Positions 1 through 8,856 are shown, numbered from the stretch's first letter. The stretch: 64,000 nt of DNA from Georgenia satyanarayanai (GCF_900116375.1 NZ_UETB01000012.1:48316-112315), one strand, 5' to 3'. Notes: generated by a model from the letters alone, not told the origin. Translations and numbers: made by a program.

Positions 1-82
1 GTCGCGGCCCCAGCCGCATACGATAGAGAATGTCTCGAATTACCTCTTCATGACCCATACCCGGGCGCTGAAGATTGAACAT
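1..82 (-). CDS. Partial CDS: partner of the AAA ATPase, first 27 codons
   Basis: Only the 5' end is inside the window. An ATG at 80-82 on the minus strand overlaps the TGA of the ATPase gene by one base (TGATG), a typical translational-coupling junction, and an uninterrupted frame runs off the window edge. It starts MFNLQRPGMG and has no recognisable domain in 27 residues. ATPases of this type often pair with a small HNH nuclease (Septu-like PtuA/PtuB) or another effector, so that is the natural guess, but the fragment cannot prove it. Confidence 0.5.
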   Translation of the reverse strand, partial: MFNLQRPGMGHEEVIRDILYRMRLGPR

Positions 83-1569
83 CAGCCTTGCAGCCCGTAG
101 CAAAGAGATCGCAGAACTGCCCTTCCTTCACCGCCGAGTTGGCCCCGAAACCGCGCCAGTGCTCGGTCGTAATCGCCTCGCTCCAGAGTAGCCGCATCCT
201 TCAACAGCGCATGAAAACCCGTGTGCGACACTTCCAGCCCAAAGACCATGGACGTCAATACGCCGGTCGACTCGCCAAAGGTTTCGACGTCGAGACTATG
301 CACGCCTAGGCGCCTTCCAGACCTAGAGATCAGGTGCACGCAACTCCGTGGGACCTCTTGAAGCACAACGGGCGAGTGGGTCGCTACAATGGCAATTCCA
401 TTTCGCTCCTCCATCAAATCGGATATCGCGCGCATCAGCGCCGACAGCAGAGGCGGATGCAGGTGCGACTCGGGCTCATCGATCAGCACGAGCGACTTCT
501 CATTAACCATTTGAACAAGTTTAGTCACCGTGAGTAGAGCGATCTTGTGACCAGAACTCAACTTCGAGAAGGCACATCCAATGTACTCTGCATCGAAATC
601 GTCGGGCGAGGCTGCCGCGAATCGCCCGATCTCTGACTCTGCGAGCAGAGGATCGCGATAAAGATGCGCCATCGCAGCGCGCCACCGATCGTGCCGCGGG
701 CCGAACCAGCATAGCCGCAGACTGTCTGTAAAATCCCGCGCAAGCTCTTGGTCATTTCGAAGCCCCGAGCCGCCGCCATCACGCAACCCGACATAGCTCA
801 CACGGCGCCCCTCCTTTGTCCTATCGGCCATATAGAAGTGATCGAAAGGGTCAAACGCCGAGAACGACACCTTCACGAGGTTCACGAAAGGCAGTTCGCC
901 ACCGTCGCCCTCACTCACCCAGCTGGCGTCCGTACGTCCGGGCTCTTGCAACGAGCCAGCCATGCCGCGCAGGAGCGTGGTTTTTCCGACACCATTGCTA
1001 CCGATCAGCACATGCACATTCGTCGGAGGATTGGCCTCGGGTTGCACTTCGAAACCAAGCGACAGCTGGCCCCCCTCGGTCGGGACCTTATACGCGAATC
1101 GATAGCTATCAAGCACCGAGCCGCCATGCACGATCCTGCGGAATTGATCCGTCACGGTGCGCACGTCGACACTTCGCAGAAGGGAGATGTGCAGTACCGG
1201 TTCACCAATTGCGACCGCGAAAGCATGCTGGTCGTATGCGATGTCTCTGAGAGCCGCCAACACCTGCTGACCGAGGCCATTGGGCAACTCCCGCAGTTTT
1301 TCATAGTATTCGCGGTCTTGCCCTACCGAAAATGCGTCTTGCTCCAGGAGCGTGAAAGAGGTAGGCAGTTTCGTTCGCAGACCTTCATCACCCATGCCAG
1401 TTTTGGCGATCTTCACGAACCCAAGTTCCTCGGCGCCGTCTTCGCTGGAGTAATAGAGTTTAAAGAGTGTCTTGAACCCGTAGTCGTCCCAGTTGTCACG
1501 AATCAACGACACCACGCCCGCTTTTTGAGCGGGGAACGCACCGCGGGTCAAAACGCGGAAGTGGAGCAT
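82..1569 (-). CDS. AAA family ATPase, probable anti-phage/defence type
   Basis: 495-residue cytoplasmic ATPase. The N-terminal ~180 residues are family-specific. Walker A GSNGVGKT lies at residues 190-197, an ABC-like signature LSSGHK at 337-342, Walker B LIDEPE at about 362-367 and the switch motif ATHSP at 396-400. This layout (AAA_21/OLD-like, RecF-type) is known for ATPases of two-gene defence systems such as Septu PtuA. The next gene is coupled by TGATG. The gene and its flank are visibly poorer in G+C than the neighbouring backbone, consistent with horizontal acquisition. It could alternatively be a housekeeping SMC-like ATPase, but gene order and composition favour defence. Confidence 0.8.
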   Translation of the reverse strand: MLHFRVLTRGAFPAQKAGVVSLIRDNWDDYGFKTLFKLYYSSEDGAEELGFVKIAKTGMGDEGLRTKLPTSFTLLEQDAFSVGQDREYYEKLRELPNGLGQQVLAALRDIAYDQHAFAVAIGEPVLHISLLRSVDVRTVTDQFRRIVHGGSVLDSYRFAYKVPTEGGQLSLGFEVQPEANPPTNVHVLIGSNGVGKTTLLRGMAGSLQEPGRTDASWVSEGDGGELPFVNLVKVSFSAFDPFDHFYMADRTKEGRRVSYVGLRDGGGSGLRNDQELARDFTDSLRLCWFGPRHDRWRAAMAHLYRDPLLAESEIGRFAAASPDDFDAEYIGCAFSKLSSGHKIALLTVTKLVQMVNEKSLVLIDEPESHLHPPLLSALMRAISDLMEERNGIAIVATHSPVVLQEVPRSCVHLISRSGRRLGVHSLDVETFGESTGVLTSMVFGLEVSHTGFHALLKDAATLERGDYDRALARFRGQLGGEGRAVLRSLCYGLQG

Positions 1570-2526
1570 GGCGCACCTTCAATCGAGTCGAGGATCCTGC
1601 GAAGACACTACAGAAGTCTGCAGAGAAGGAGCCCCGCGCTGATCCGGCGGCGACCAATCAGGATGCAACCTGAGCTGGTCTCTCCACGTCACGAGCGCCC
1701 CAGTTCAGCCGAGCGGCCGACCTCCGCCACTCCGCAGGCCTCTCGGGTCTCCCTGGCACTTCGATCCATTGGACTCACGATGGAGAGCCATAGCACGTGT
1801 CCATACGGATATTCCGCTGCGCGTCGCCCCATGCCGTGCTTCGGTGACAGAAGGCTTGATCACCGGACTAGTTGACTAGACGCACTGTCGGCTGGCAGGT
1901 GCCGTCGGCTCGCGTCGGCCGTCGGTCAGTCAATCGCGCAATGCAGGGAACAAGAGACACTCCCACCCGCTTAGGACGTTCGCGGCACATCGGCGCCACC
2001 CGAGGCCACGAGCACCAGGGCGTCCTCGTGCCTGTGAACTCCCCGGACGGGTTCTCTTCCTGGAATCTCGCTGGCAGCACACCGGACTGCGCCGTCGGTG
2101 CAATCAGCCGCGCAACTACATATCCGTCGGGGACTGGCATCATAGGCACCGCGACGATCGCGGCGTCGGGATCCTCAACGGCCTGCGGCAGCCTAGTGTT
2201 CTCGATCTCGACGAACTCGATGTTGCGCCCGTTTGCGGTGCCGGCGATCTTGATTGGCGGTGACCTCGATAGTCCCTGGCTTCGTGAGGGGCTTGGCGTC
2301 ATCCTCCGACCCCATGAGCGTGGCCGTGGCCGCCGCCGGGGCGGCCGTGGCGCAGCTGGACCGGGCCCGCCTGAAGCAGGTGCGAGGTCAACCCGGCGCT
2401 GCGGCTGCGGCGCTACCGGGTGTCGCCGACGGCGCGCTGACCGTCGGCGGACGGCGGCGTCTGGTTTGGCGCGCATGCCTATACAATCTCGCGGGCGGCA
2501 ACGGGTGCCGCCGGACGGAGGCAACG
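1570..2526. other. 957-bp gap without an intact gene
   Basis: No frame here has convincing coding character from about 1570 to 2139. A piece of metQ lies at about 2140-2275 (separate entry). Between 2315 and 2420 on the plus strand a short frame (AVAQLDRARLKQVRGQPGAA) looks like a scrap of an alpha-helical protein, but has no supportable family. G+C rises from the lower-GC ATPase side towards the metQ-like scrap, so this looks like the eroded edge of an inserted segment. A TACAAT at 2482-2487 may be the -10 box of the lipoprotein gene that follows. Confidence 0.5.
2140..2275 (-). pseudogene. metQ: metQ remnant (methionine-binding lipoprotein fragment)
   Basis: Read on the minus strand this stretch gives ANGRNIEFVEIENTRLPQAV followed by EDPDAAIVAVP. 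The intact MetQ encoded at 3636-4445 reads ANPRNIEFVEIENATLPQAV and EDQDAAIVTA at the matching place. DNA similarity extends on both sides (for example GGTGACCTCGAT is shared). No start, lipobox or remainder of the gene is present. It is a decayed partial copy, not a second transporter gene. Confidence 0.75.
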
Positions 2527-3375
2527 ATGCGCTCACACATCCGGACGGCAGCTGTCGTCCTCAGCCTGGGCCTCGTGGTGGCCGCGTGCTCCGACGCCGA
2601 GGAGGCGCCGGCGGACGCCGCCCCCACGAGTGAGGGCCAGCAGCCGACGGCGGAGAGCACCGACGCCGAGGACCACGGCGCGCACGACTCCCACGGCAGC
2701 ACGGACCACGACGCCGCTGCCGCCGCAGCAGCCACGGGCCCGGTGGGCGCCTCCGTGCTCGGCACCTCGACCGGCTCCTTCGGCCCGCTGGGCGAGGGCC
2801 TGGGCAGCGCGACGAACACGCTCGTCGTCGAGGGCACCGTGACGCTCGTCAAGGACGAGTCCGGCACCGAGATCACCACCAACGTCGGCGGCCTGCTGTC
2901 CGGCGCCGACCACGCCGCCCACCTGCACGACGGCTCGTGCACCGAGTTCGGCGGGCACTACATGCACGACCACGCCGGCCCGCCGGAGCCGCCGAACGAG
3001 ATCTGGCTGTCCTCCACTGGCGACCCGGTCGGGTCCCTCCAGCCGAGCCAGGCGGGCACGGCGGTGGGCGCCGGCGGGGCCGACTGGGTCCCGCGGGAGA
3101 CGCCGCTGTCGATGATGATCCACGACTCCGAGCTCCCCGGTCTGCCGATCGCGTGCGCGGACTTCGCCGCCTACGACGGGCCCGCCACCCTGGTGCTCGA
3201 GCCCACCGACGACGGCATCGACGCGATCGAGTACTCCCTCGACGGCGGCGAGTGGACGGCCTACGAGGCCCCGGTCGAGATCACCGAGCCCGGCGAGCAC
3301 ACCGTGGCCTACGCGCCCGCCGGCGAGCACGACGACGCCCCGGAGATCACCTTCACGGTCGCCGGCGCCCGGTAG
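2527..3375 (+). CDS. Putative secreted lipoprotein, Cu/Zn-SOD- or CHRD-like
   Basis: 282 residues. The start is ATG 2527 with a GGAGG site 5-6 bases upstream. A lipoprotein signal peptide ends in VVAAC (Cys21). A low-complexity, His/Asp/Glu-rich linker (DHGAHDSHGSTDHDAA) follows, then a beta-rich domain with HAAHLHDGSC, GGHYMHDHAG and MMIHD. Repeated HxH motifs and paired cysteines resemble Cu/Zn superoxide dismutase or CHRD-type domains, so surface metal binding is likely. Catalysis is not established. The C-terminus (EYSLDGGEWTAYEAPVEI) looks like an Ig-like/fibronectin strand region. It stands alone; the repeats at 3384-3634 separate it from convergent metQ. Confidence 0.7.
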   Translation: MRSHIRTAAVVLSLGLVVAACSDAEEAPADAAPTSEGQQPTAESTDAEDHGAHDSHGSTDHDAAAAAAATGPVGASVLGTSTGSFGPLGEGLGSATNTLVVEGTVTLVKDESGTEITTNVGGLLSGADHAAHLHDGSCTEFGGHYMHDHAGPPEPPNEIWLSSTGDPVGSLQPSQAGTAVGAGGADWVPRETPLSMMIHDSELPGLPIACADFAAYDGPATLVLEPTDDGIDAIEYSLDGGEWTAYEAPVEITEPGEHTVAYAPAGEHDDAPEITFTVAGAR

Positions 3376-3383
3376 CGGCCGCA

Positions 3384-3634
3384 GGAACAACTCAGCTCTC
3401 GGCGAGAGGGTGCGACCCCCTCGCGCCGCGGGCCGGACCAGGAACAACTCAGCTCTCGACGAGAGGGTGCGACCCCCTCGCGCCGAGAGCGGGACCAGGA
3501 ACAACTCAGCTCTCGACGCGGGGGTGAGACCCCCTCGCGCCGAGAGCCGGACCAGGAACAACTCAGCTCTCGACGCGGGGGTGAGAGCCCCTTGGGGGTG
3601 AGCCCCCCTTGCGCCGAGAGCTGAGTTGTTCCGG
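3384..3634. repeat. Four 57-bp tandem repeats closed by an inverted arm; bidirectional terminator-like
   Basis: GGAACAACTCAGCTCTCG begins at 3384, 3441, 3498 and 3555, an exact 57-bp period. Each unit contains internal dyads (CTCTCG with CGAGAG, and GAGGG with CCCTC). The array ends with the inverted copy GAGAGCTGAGTTGTTCC at 3616-3632, so the last unit can fold into a long hairpin with a stem of about 17 bp. It lies exactly between two convergent genes, as a bidirectional terminator or a REP-like element would. It does not behave as a CRISPR: spacers are absent and units are contiguous. Confidence 0.85.
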
Positions 3635-3635
3635 A

Positions 3636-4445
3636 TCACTCCACCGGGATGATGACGCCCTGGTACTGCTCCTCGAGGAACTGGTCCATCTGGTCGGAGG
3701 TGAGCAGCTCGTAGAGCGTGGTGATGCGCGGGTCGTCGGCGAGCTCCGGCGTCGTGGACAGCACGTTGTAGTACTCGCTGTCGCTCTCCTCGGCGAGGAT
3801 CATCTTGTCCTCGCCCAGCCCCGCGGGCAGCGCGAAGGCGGCGGTGACGATGGCGGCGTCCTGGTCCTCCACGGCCTGCGGGAGCGTCGCGTTCTCGATC
3901 TCGACGAACTCGATGTTGCGCGGGTTCGCGGTGATGTCGGCGATGGTGATGGGCTCCTCGGTGACCTCGATGAGGCCGTGGGAGGCGAGGAGCTTGAGGG
4001 CGCGACCCTCGTTGGTCGGGTCGTTCGGGATCGCGACCGACGCGCCGTCGGGCAGCTCCTCCAGCGAGGCGAAGTCGTTGGAGTACAGGCCCATGCGCGG
4101 CAGGTAGACCTCACCGACGGACACGAGGTCCTCGCCCATCGCCTCGTTGAAGGTCTCCATGAACGTCGTGTTCTGGAAGAGGTTGGCGTCGGCGTCGCCG
4201 TCGACCACGGCCGGGTTGGGCGTGTTGTAGTCGCTGAACTCGACGAACTCCACGGTCAGGCCCTCGGCCGGGGCGAGCTCCTCGGCGACGAAGTTGAGCA
4301 TGTCGCCGGCGGGGACCGCGAGGGCGGCCACGCGGATGGTGTCGGACTCGGCGCCGGAGGTGGCGCCGTCGTCGTCCCCTCCCCCGCACGCGGTGAGCGC
4401 GAGGGCGGCGACGACGGCGACGGGCAGGGTGCGGGTGAGGCGCAT
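3636..4445 (-). CDS. metQ: Methionine-binding lipoprotein of the ABC importer
   Basis: 269 residues, NlpA/MetQ family. The start is the ATG at 4445, giving a signal peptide MRLTRTLPVAVVAALALTAC with a lipobox. Landmarks of the family are ADANLFQN, the IPNDPTNEGRALKLL segment and EDQDAAIVTAAFALPAGL. The protein would be anchored outside the membrane and hand L- or D-methionine to MetI. It is the last gene of metN-metI-metQ, 11 bp after metI, and is followed by the 57-bp repeats. A scrap of the same gene lies at 2140-2275. Confidence 0.93.
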   Translation of the reverse strand: MRLTRTLPVAVVAALALTACGGGDDDGATSGAESDTIRVAALAVPAGDMLNFVAEELAPAEGLTVEFVEFSDYNTPNPAVVDGDADANLFQNTTFMETFNEAMGEDLVSVGEVYLPRMGLYSNDFASLEELPDGASVAIPNDPTNEGRALKLLASHGLIEVTEEPITIADITANPRNIEFVEIENATLPQAVEDQDAAIVTAAFALPAGLGEDKMILAEESDSEYYNVLSTTPELADDPRITTLYELLTSDQMDQFLEEQYQGVIIPVE

Positions 4446-4456
4446 GGATCTACTTT

Positions 4457-5158
4457 CTAGCGGTGGGACGCACGTCGGGCGACGTAGTTGCCGACGGACT
4501 GGAGGATCTGGACGAGGACGACGAGGAGCACGACGACGACGAGCATGTACTCGAGGCTGTAGCGCTGGTAGCCGTAGCGGAAGGCCACGTCCCCGAGCCC
4601 GCCGCCGCCGACGGCCCCGACCATCGCGGAGTAGCCGATGAGGCCGACGACGGTCGTGGACAGCCCCAGCGTGAGCGCGGGGACCGCCTCGGCGAGGAGG
4701 ACCTTGAACATGATCGTGCGCTTGGTGGCACCGAGGGAGACGGCGGCGTCGACGACACCGCGCGGCACCTCGCGGACGGCGATCTCCACGAGGCGCGCGA
4801 AGAACGGGATGCCGGCGATGGTGAGCGGGACGATCGAGGCGGTCGGTCCGATGAACGTGCCGACGACCAGCCGGGTGAAGGGGATGAGCAGGATCATGAG
4901 GATGATGAACGGGATCGAGCGGCCGATGTTGACGACGACGTCGAGCACCCGGTTCACCACCTTCCCCAGGGCTCGAGAGCCGAAGGGCTTGGCGTAGAGG
5001 CCGCCGTCCTCGGTGGTGACGAGGAGGACGCCGATCGCAGTGCCGACGACGACCGTGAAGAGGAGCGCGACGAAGACCATGTAGAGGGTCTCCCAGGTCG
5101 CGCCGGTGACGATCTCGACGAGGTCGGACCAGAAGTCCGGGTCGTTGCGGTCGATCAT
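4457..5158 (-). CDS. metI: Methionine ABC transporter permease
   Basis: 233-residue BPD-type inner-membrane permease with about five transmembrane helices. The EAA loop region reads EAVPALTLGLSTTVVGLIGY followed by SAMVGAVGGGGLGDVAFRYG, the usual MetI signature. The start ATG (5158) overlaps the metN stop by four bases, so translation is coupled. The partner ATPase is MetN and the binding protein MetQ. Confidence 0.93.
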   Translation of the reverse strand: MIDRNDPDFWSDLVEIVTGATWETLYMVFVALLFTVVVGTAIGVLLVTTEDGGLYAKPFGSRALGKVVNRVLDVVVNIGRSIPFIILMILLIPFTRLVVGTFIGPTASIVPLTIAGIPFFARLVEIAVREVPRGVVDAAVSLGATKRTIMFKVLLAEAVPALTLGLSTTVVGLIGYSAMVGAVGGGGLGDVAFRYGYQRYSLEYMLVVVVLLVVLVQILQSVGNYVARRASHR

Positions 5159-6144
5159 CGGACCACCTCCACGAACAGGCCCTGCGAGCGCAGGTAGGTG
5201 AGCGCGGCCTCCACCTGGTCACCGGTGGCGGCGGGGATCTCCAGGCGGGTGCGGCCGGTCTGGGTGCCGTCGTGGATGGTCTCCATGGCGGCGCCGAGGA
5301 TCGCGACGTCCAGGCCCTGCTCCCGGGCGAGGCGCGCGATGACGGGCTCGGAGGAGGTCTGCTTGGTGAAGGTGACGTCGATGATCGTCGTGCCGCGTGA
5401 GTCGGGCAGCTCGCCGAGCTGGAAGAGCTCGGCGGCCAGGCGCGAGCCCGGGGTGGTGAGCAGCTCGTCCATGGGGCCGTGCTCGAGGATGCGTCCGTGC
5501 TCCATGAGGGCGGCGGAGTCGCAGATGCGCTTGATGACGTCCATCTCGTGGGTGATGAGGAGGACGGTGAGGCCGAGCTCGCGGGACAGCCGGCGGATGA
5601 GGTCGAGGACCGAGCGGGTGGTCTCCGGGTCGAGCGCCGAGGTGGCCTCGTCGGAGAGGAGGACACGCGGGTTGTCGGCCAGGGCGCGGGCGATGCCCAC
5701 GCGCTGCTTCTGGCCGCCGGAGAGCTGGGCGGGGTAGGCACCGGCGCGGTCGGACAGGCCGACGAGCTCGAGGATCTCCGTGGCGCGGTGGCGGCGCTCG
5801 GACCGGCCGGTGCCGGCGATCTCGAGGGCGAGCTCGACGTTGGCCTGCGCGGTGCGGGAGGACAGGAGGTTGAAGTGCTGGAAGATCATCCCGGCACGGC
5901 GGCGGGCCTCGCGCAGCTCCTTGCCCTTGAGCTGGGAGATGACGGCGCCGTCGACGGTGACCGTCCCGGAGTCCGGCTTCTCCAGGGCGTTGACCGTGCG
6001 GATGAGGGTGGACTTGCCGGCACCGGACTGGCCGACGATCCCGAAGATCTCCCCCGGCTCGACGCGCAGGGAGACGTGGTCGAGCGCGTGGACCTCACCG
6101 CCGGGTGTGCGGAAGGTCTTGGACACGTCCTCCAGATCGATCAA
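5155..6144 (-). CDS. metN: Methionine ABC transporter ATP-binding protein
   Basis: 329 residues from the TTG at 6144, chosen because GGAGGAGG lies five bases upstream and the product then starts IDLEDVSKTF like other MetN proteins; a GTG 21 bases earlier (6165) has no good site. Walker A is GQSGAGKST, the Q-loop lies in MIFQHFNLL, the signature is LSGGQKQR, Walker B is VLLSDEAT and the H-loop LITHEMD. The C-terminal ~75 residues (GTTIIDVTFTKQTSSEPVIA onward) form the NIL domain, which in MetN binds methionine and inhibits transport. No SAM riboswitch was recognised upstream. Confidence 0.93.
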   Translation of the reverse strand: MIDLEDVSKTFRTPGGEVHALDHVSLRVEPGEIFGIVGQSGAGKSTLIRTVNALEKPDSGTVTVDGAVISQLKGKELREARRRAGMIFQHFNLLSSRTAQANVELALEIAGTGRSERRHRATEILELVGLSDRAGAYPAQLSGGQKQRVGIARALADNPRVLLSDEATSALDPETTRSVLDLIRRLSRELGLTVLLITHEMDVIKRICDSAALMEHGRILEHGPMDELLTTPGSRLAAELFQLGELPDSRGTTIIDVTFTKQTSSEPVIARLAREQGLDVAILGAAMETIHDGTQTGRTRLEIPAATGDQVEAALTYLRSQGLFVEVVR

Positions 6145-6483
6145 CCGGGCCTCCTCCAGGTGCACGAGGCGCGCGGGGGTGCGGCACGTCGTGGCAGGTC
6201 CAGGGTCCGACGGCCGACGGTGCGATGTCCACCTCTAGAGACGCCTGTCTCAGCATGCGACCTGTGACATGCAGCGCGGCCGGGTCCAAGCGGCTCGGCG
6301 CACTCGCGCACGTGCGCCGCACCTCTCGATCGTAGATCGCCCCGTGCGGCGATCGGCAGGCGAGGCGGTCACCCTCGCCGCCAGCCGCGACCGCCGGAGC
6401 ATCACCCGCTCCGCCCCTCCACCGTCGGGCGTCCCGGTGCAACGGTGGGACAGGAGGTTCGACGTCGACGTCGGGAGCACACG
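6145..6483. other. Divergent intergenic region, metN / membrane protein
   Basis: 339 bases without a gene, carrying the promoters of metN (minus) and the gene at 6484 (plus). I looked for S-box or SAM-IV riboswitch cores on the metN side and saw none. The clearest structure is an inverted pair GCATG-N10-CATGC at about 6254-6273, a possible operator with unknown regulator, and a small GAGAC/GTCTC hairpin beside it. Confidence 0.4.
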
Positions 6484-8838
6484 ATGGTCTGCACGAGCGT
6501 CACCGGTGCGGTCGGCGGTCGGGTGCGCGCCGTCGTCGTCGCGCTCGCGGGGCTGCTCGCGGTCCTCGCCCTCCTCACGGCACCCGGGGCACAGGCGCAG
6601 ACGGAGGAACCGACCCAGGACCCGACCGATCGTGCCTGCGCACTCGCCCGCAGCCTCAACGCACAGGCCCGCCCTCAGGACGCGCGCGCCCTCATCGACG
6701 AGCACCGCGGCGCAGCGGCAGCGCACCGCCGCGACTGCGCCCCGGAGTACTTCGAGGCACAGGCGCGGACCTCGCTGGCGGCCGTCGTCTCCACGCTGGC
6801 GGACGATGCCGCCCTCGCCCCGCTGCGCGGCCAGCTCTCCGACGTCTGCGGCACGTCGGCGGACACGCGCAGCGAGGTTCTCGCGGCCTGCGACGTCGCC
6901 GTGTCCACCGAGCAGCCCCTGACCTGGAGCGAGGACGTCGCGTCCTCCCTCGCGAGCTTCGTCGAGCGGTGGGCTGGTCCACTCCGGGAGCTGGCGCTCG
7001 CCGTCGTCGGCTTCCTTGCCGCCGTCTACGTGCTCGCCCGTGTCCGGACCCGTCGCCTCTCGCCGACGCGGTACGCCACGCTGGCCAGGATCGGCGCCAG
7101 CCGTCGTGGCGCGACGGTCGCCACCGGGGTGGTGGTGCTCGCCGCGACGGCTGTGTTCGTCCTCCTCATCGTCTGGGCACCACGCGCCAGCGGGGACGCA
7201 CCGGAGATCGCTGCTGTCGCCGTCGGGGTCCTCGCTCTCACGGCGTCGGCGGTGGACCACGCCGCCCAGCTCCTGGCGAGCTCGCTGCGGATCGCGGTGA
7301 CGGTGCGAGGCGCGGACGGCAAGGAGTCGACGAGTGCGACCGCGCACGTCATCGGCATCCTCAACGAGCTCGGAGCCCGGGGCCCACGGGGGGCGCAGTT
7401 CCCCCGCGGCACGGACGTCTCCGCGCTCGACACCGCCGTCATCAGCGCGCTCCCCGCGGGCGTCGTCGCGAAGCTCCTCCTCGCCGTCCTCCACGTGCTC
7501 GTCCCGCGCGCCCCGTGGGAGGTGTCCGTCGACGAGGAGTCCGTGGACCGCGAGACGGTGGAGGTCACCCACAACGGCCGCTCCGCCCTCGTGGCGGTCG
7601 TGGACCGCGACGCGCTCGGCCTCCGCACGCCGGTGCTCACCGCGAGTGCATCTCCGTCCTCGGGAGCGGCGGTCCTGCCCGACCTGCACCGCATGAGCGC
7701 CGCCCTGGTGCTGGCCAAGCTGCACGAGGTGCACCGGTTCCCCGGGCTGGGCGGCGCGACCGACGGCCTGTCCGTCGGGTTCCAGACGGTGGCGACCAGC
7801 GACTTCGCACGCGACTACGACGCGGCCGCTCCGCTCCTGGCCCGGGCCGTGGGCCTGGACAGCGGGAACCTCGCCGCGATGCTGGGCCTGCTCCACTGCC
7901 GCTTCCGCAGCGCCAGCACCGCGCCCGACCTCAGGCTCTACGTCGACGAGCTCGCCGCCCTCCTCGACCGGCTCGAGCGCCTCCGCGAGGACGACCCCGC
8001 GGGCGCGGTGCTCCTCATCTGCCGAGCACGGCTCAACCGGCTCGTCGCCCGGATCAACCTCGCCTTCGCCGACGGCGGTGACGGTGCCGCCGGGCTGGAG
8101 CGTGCCCGGGAGCTGGCGACGGCGCTGGTGACGGACGTGGACACGCTCGCCGCGGCTCCGGCCGTCCCCGCCGAGAGCATCACGCTGCTCCGGGCGATCG
8201 GGCGCAACGCCCGGATCCTCATGGTCGTCGGGACGGACGGCTGCCTCGAGCCGCCGCTCACCCCGCTCGAGCACCACCAGGCCGCCTGCCACTACGCCAC
8301 GGCCCCCACGCCGGACCTCGAGCAGGCGGTCCACCACCTGCGTCTCGCGGCCGCCGAGCCGCAGCTCGCCGCATGGCGCGCACTGGACCCCCAGCTCGCG
8401 CAGTTCCGCCGCACCGACACCTACCGTGCGGCGTTCCCGCCCGAGAAGGAGGAGTTCTTCTCCCTGCCCGGGATCGCCCGCGTGAAGGACCACCTCACGC
8501 GCCTGGGCATCACGGGTGAACGCGACCTCCTCGCGCACTCGCCCGCGGAGCTCGCCCAGCTGCTCGGCACGACCTCGGTCGTGACGGGCCGCCTGCTCGC
8601 GCTCGCCCGCCTGGTCTCCCAGGTGCCTGCCGGCCTCCACCCCTGGCGTTTCACCATCGGCTCCTGGGTCGCACGGACGGCGCGCCCGGGCCTCACGCGG
8701 GCGGAGCTGGCGGATGCTGTCGCCGAGGACCTCGGGGAGCAGCTCACCGCAGGTGAGATCACGGCGCTGCAGGCGTGGGTCCGCGGGGGCTCCTGCCGCC
8801 GGTCCGACGTCGCGGACTACCTGCGGGCCGTCACCTGA
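6484..8838 (+). CDS. Large membrane protein with C-terminal helix-hairpin-helix-like region, unknown function
   Basis: 784 residues; ATG 6484 is preferred over GTG 6445 because GGGAG (6473-6477) sits six bases upstream. An N-terminal hydrophobic stretch ending APGAQAQ is a signal peptide or anchor. A short Cys-containing external region follows, then about three hydrophobic helices between residues ~160 and 270 (LALAVVGFLAAVYVLARV, GVVVLAATAVFVLLIVW). The long remainder is predicted cytoplasmic and helical, TPR-like in its Ala/Leu/Arg pattern. Near the C-terminus PGIARVKDHLTRLGITGERD and LLAHSPAELAQLLGTT resemble helix-hairpin-helix (DUF4332-like) modules. I recognise no enzyme. It ends 18 bp before a convergent aminotransferase. 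Confidence 0.7.
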   Translation: MVCTSVTGAVGGRVRAVVVALAGLLAVLALLTAPGAQAQTEEPTQDPTDRACALARSLNAQARPQDARALIDEHRGAAAAHRRDCAPEYFEAQARTSLAAVVSTLADDAALAPLRGQLSDVCGTSADTRSEVLAACDVAVSTEQPLTWSEDVASSLASFVERWAGPLRELALAVVGFLAAVYVLARVRTRRLSPTRYATLARIGASRRGATVATGVVVLAATAVFVLLIVWAPRASGDAPEIAAVAVGVLALTASAVDHAAQLLASSLRIAVTVRGADGKESTSATAHVIGILNELGARGPRGAQFPRGTDVSALDTAVISALPAGVVAKLLLAVLHVLVPRAPWEVSVDEESVDRETVEVTHNGRSALVAVVDRDALGLRTPVLTASASPSSGAAVLPDLHRMSAALVLAKLHEVHRFPGLGGATDGLSVGFQTVATSDFARDYDAAAPLLARAVGLDSGNLAAMLGLLHCRFRSASTAPDLRLYVDELAALLDRLERLREDDPAGAVLLICRARLNRLVARINLAFADGGDGAAGLERARELATALVTDVDTLAAAPAVPAESITLLRAIGRNARILMVVGTDGCLEPPLTPLEHHQAACHYATAPTPDLEQAVHHLRLAAAEPQLAAWRALDPQLAQFRRTDTYRAAFPPEKEEFFSLPGIARVKDHLTRLGITGERDLLAHSPAELAQLLGTTSVVTGRLLALARLVSQVPAGLHPWRFTIGSWVARTARPGLTRAELADAVAEDLGEQLTAGEITALQAWVRGGSCRRSDVADYLRAVT

Positions 8839-8856
8839 GCGAGCGGCGCGGCGCCC

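Noticed and set aside
2315..2420. Possible CNNM/hemolysin-type fragment
   Set aside because: A short Ala/Arg-rich stretch that could be any helical protein; no motif supports a family.
3384..3634. CRISPR array
   Set aside because: Units are contiguous 57-bp tandem copies with no unique spacers and no cas genes nearby.
6145..6483. SAM riboswitch upstream of metN
   Set aside because: No S-box, SAM-II or SAM-IV core sequence was recognised on the metN strand, only a small inverted repeat.
6250..8640. Long minus-strand frame opposite the 784-residue membrane protein
   Set aside because: High-GC shadow: Gly/Arg/Glu-rich, no recognisable domain, while the plus frame has a signal peptide and membrane helices.
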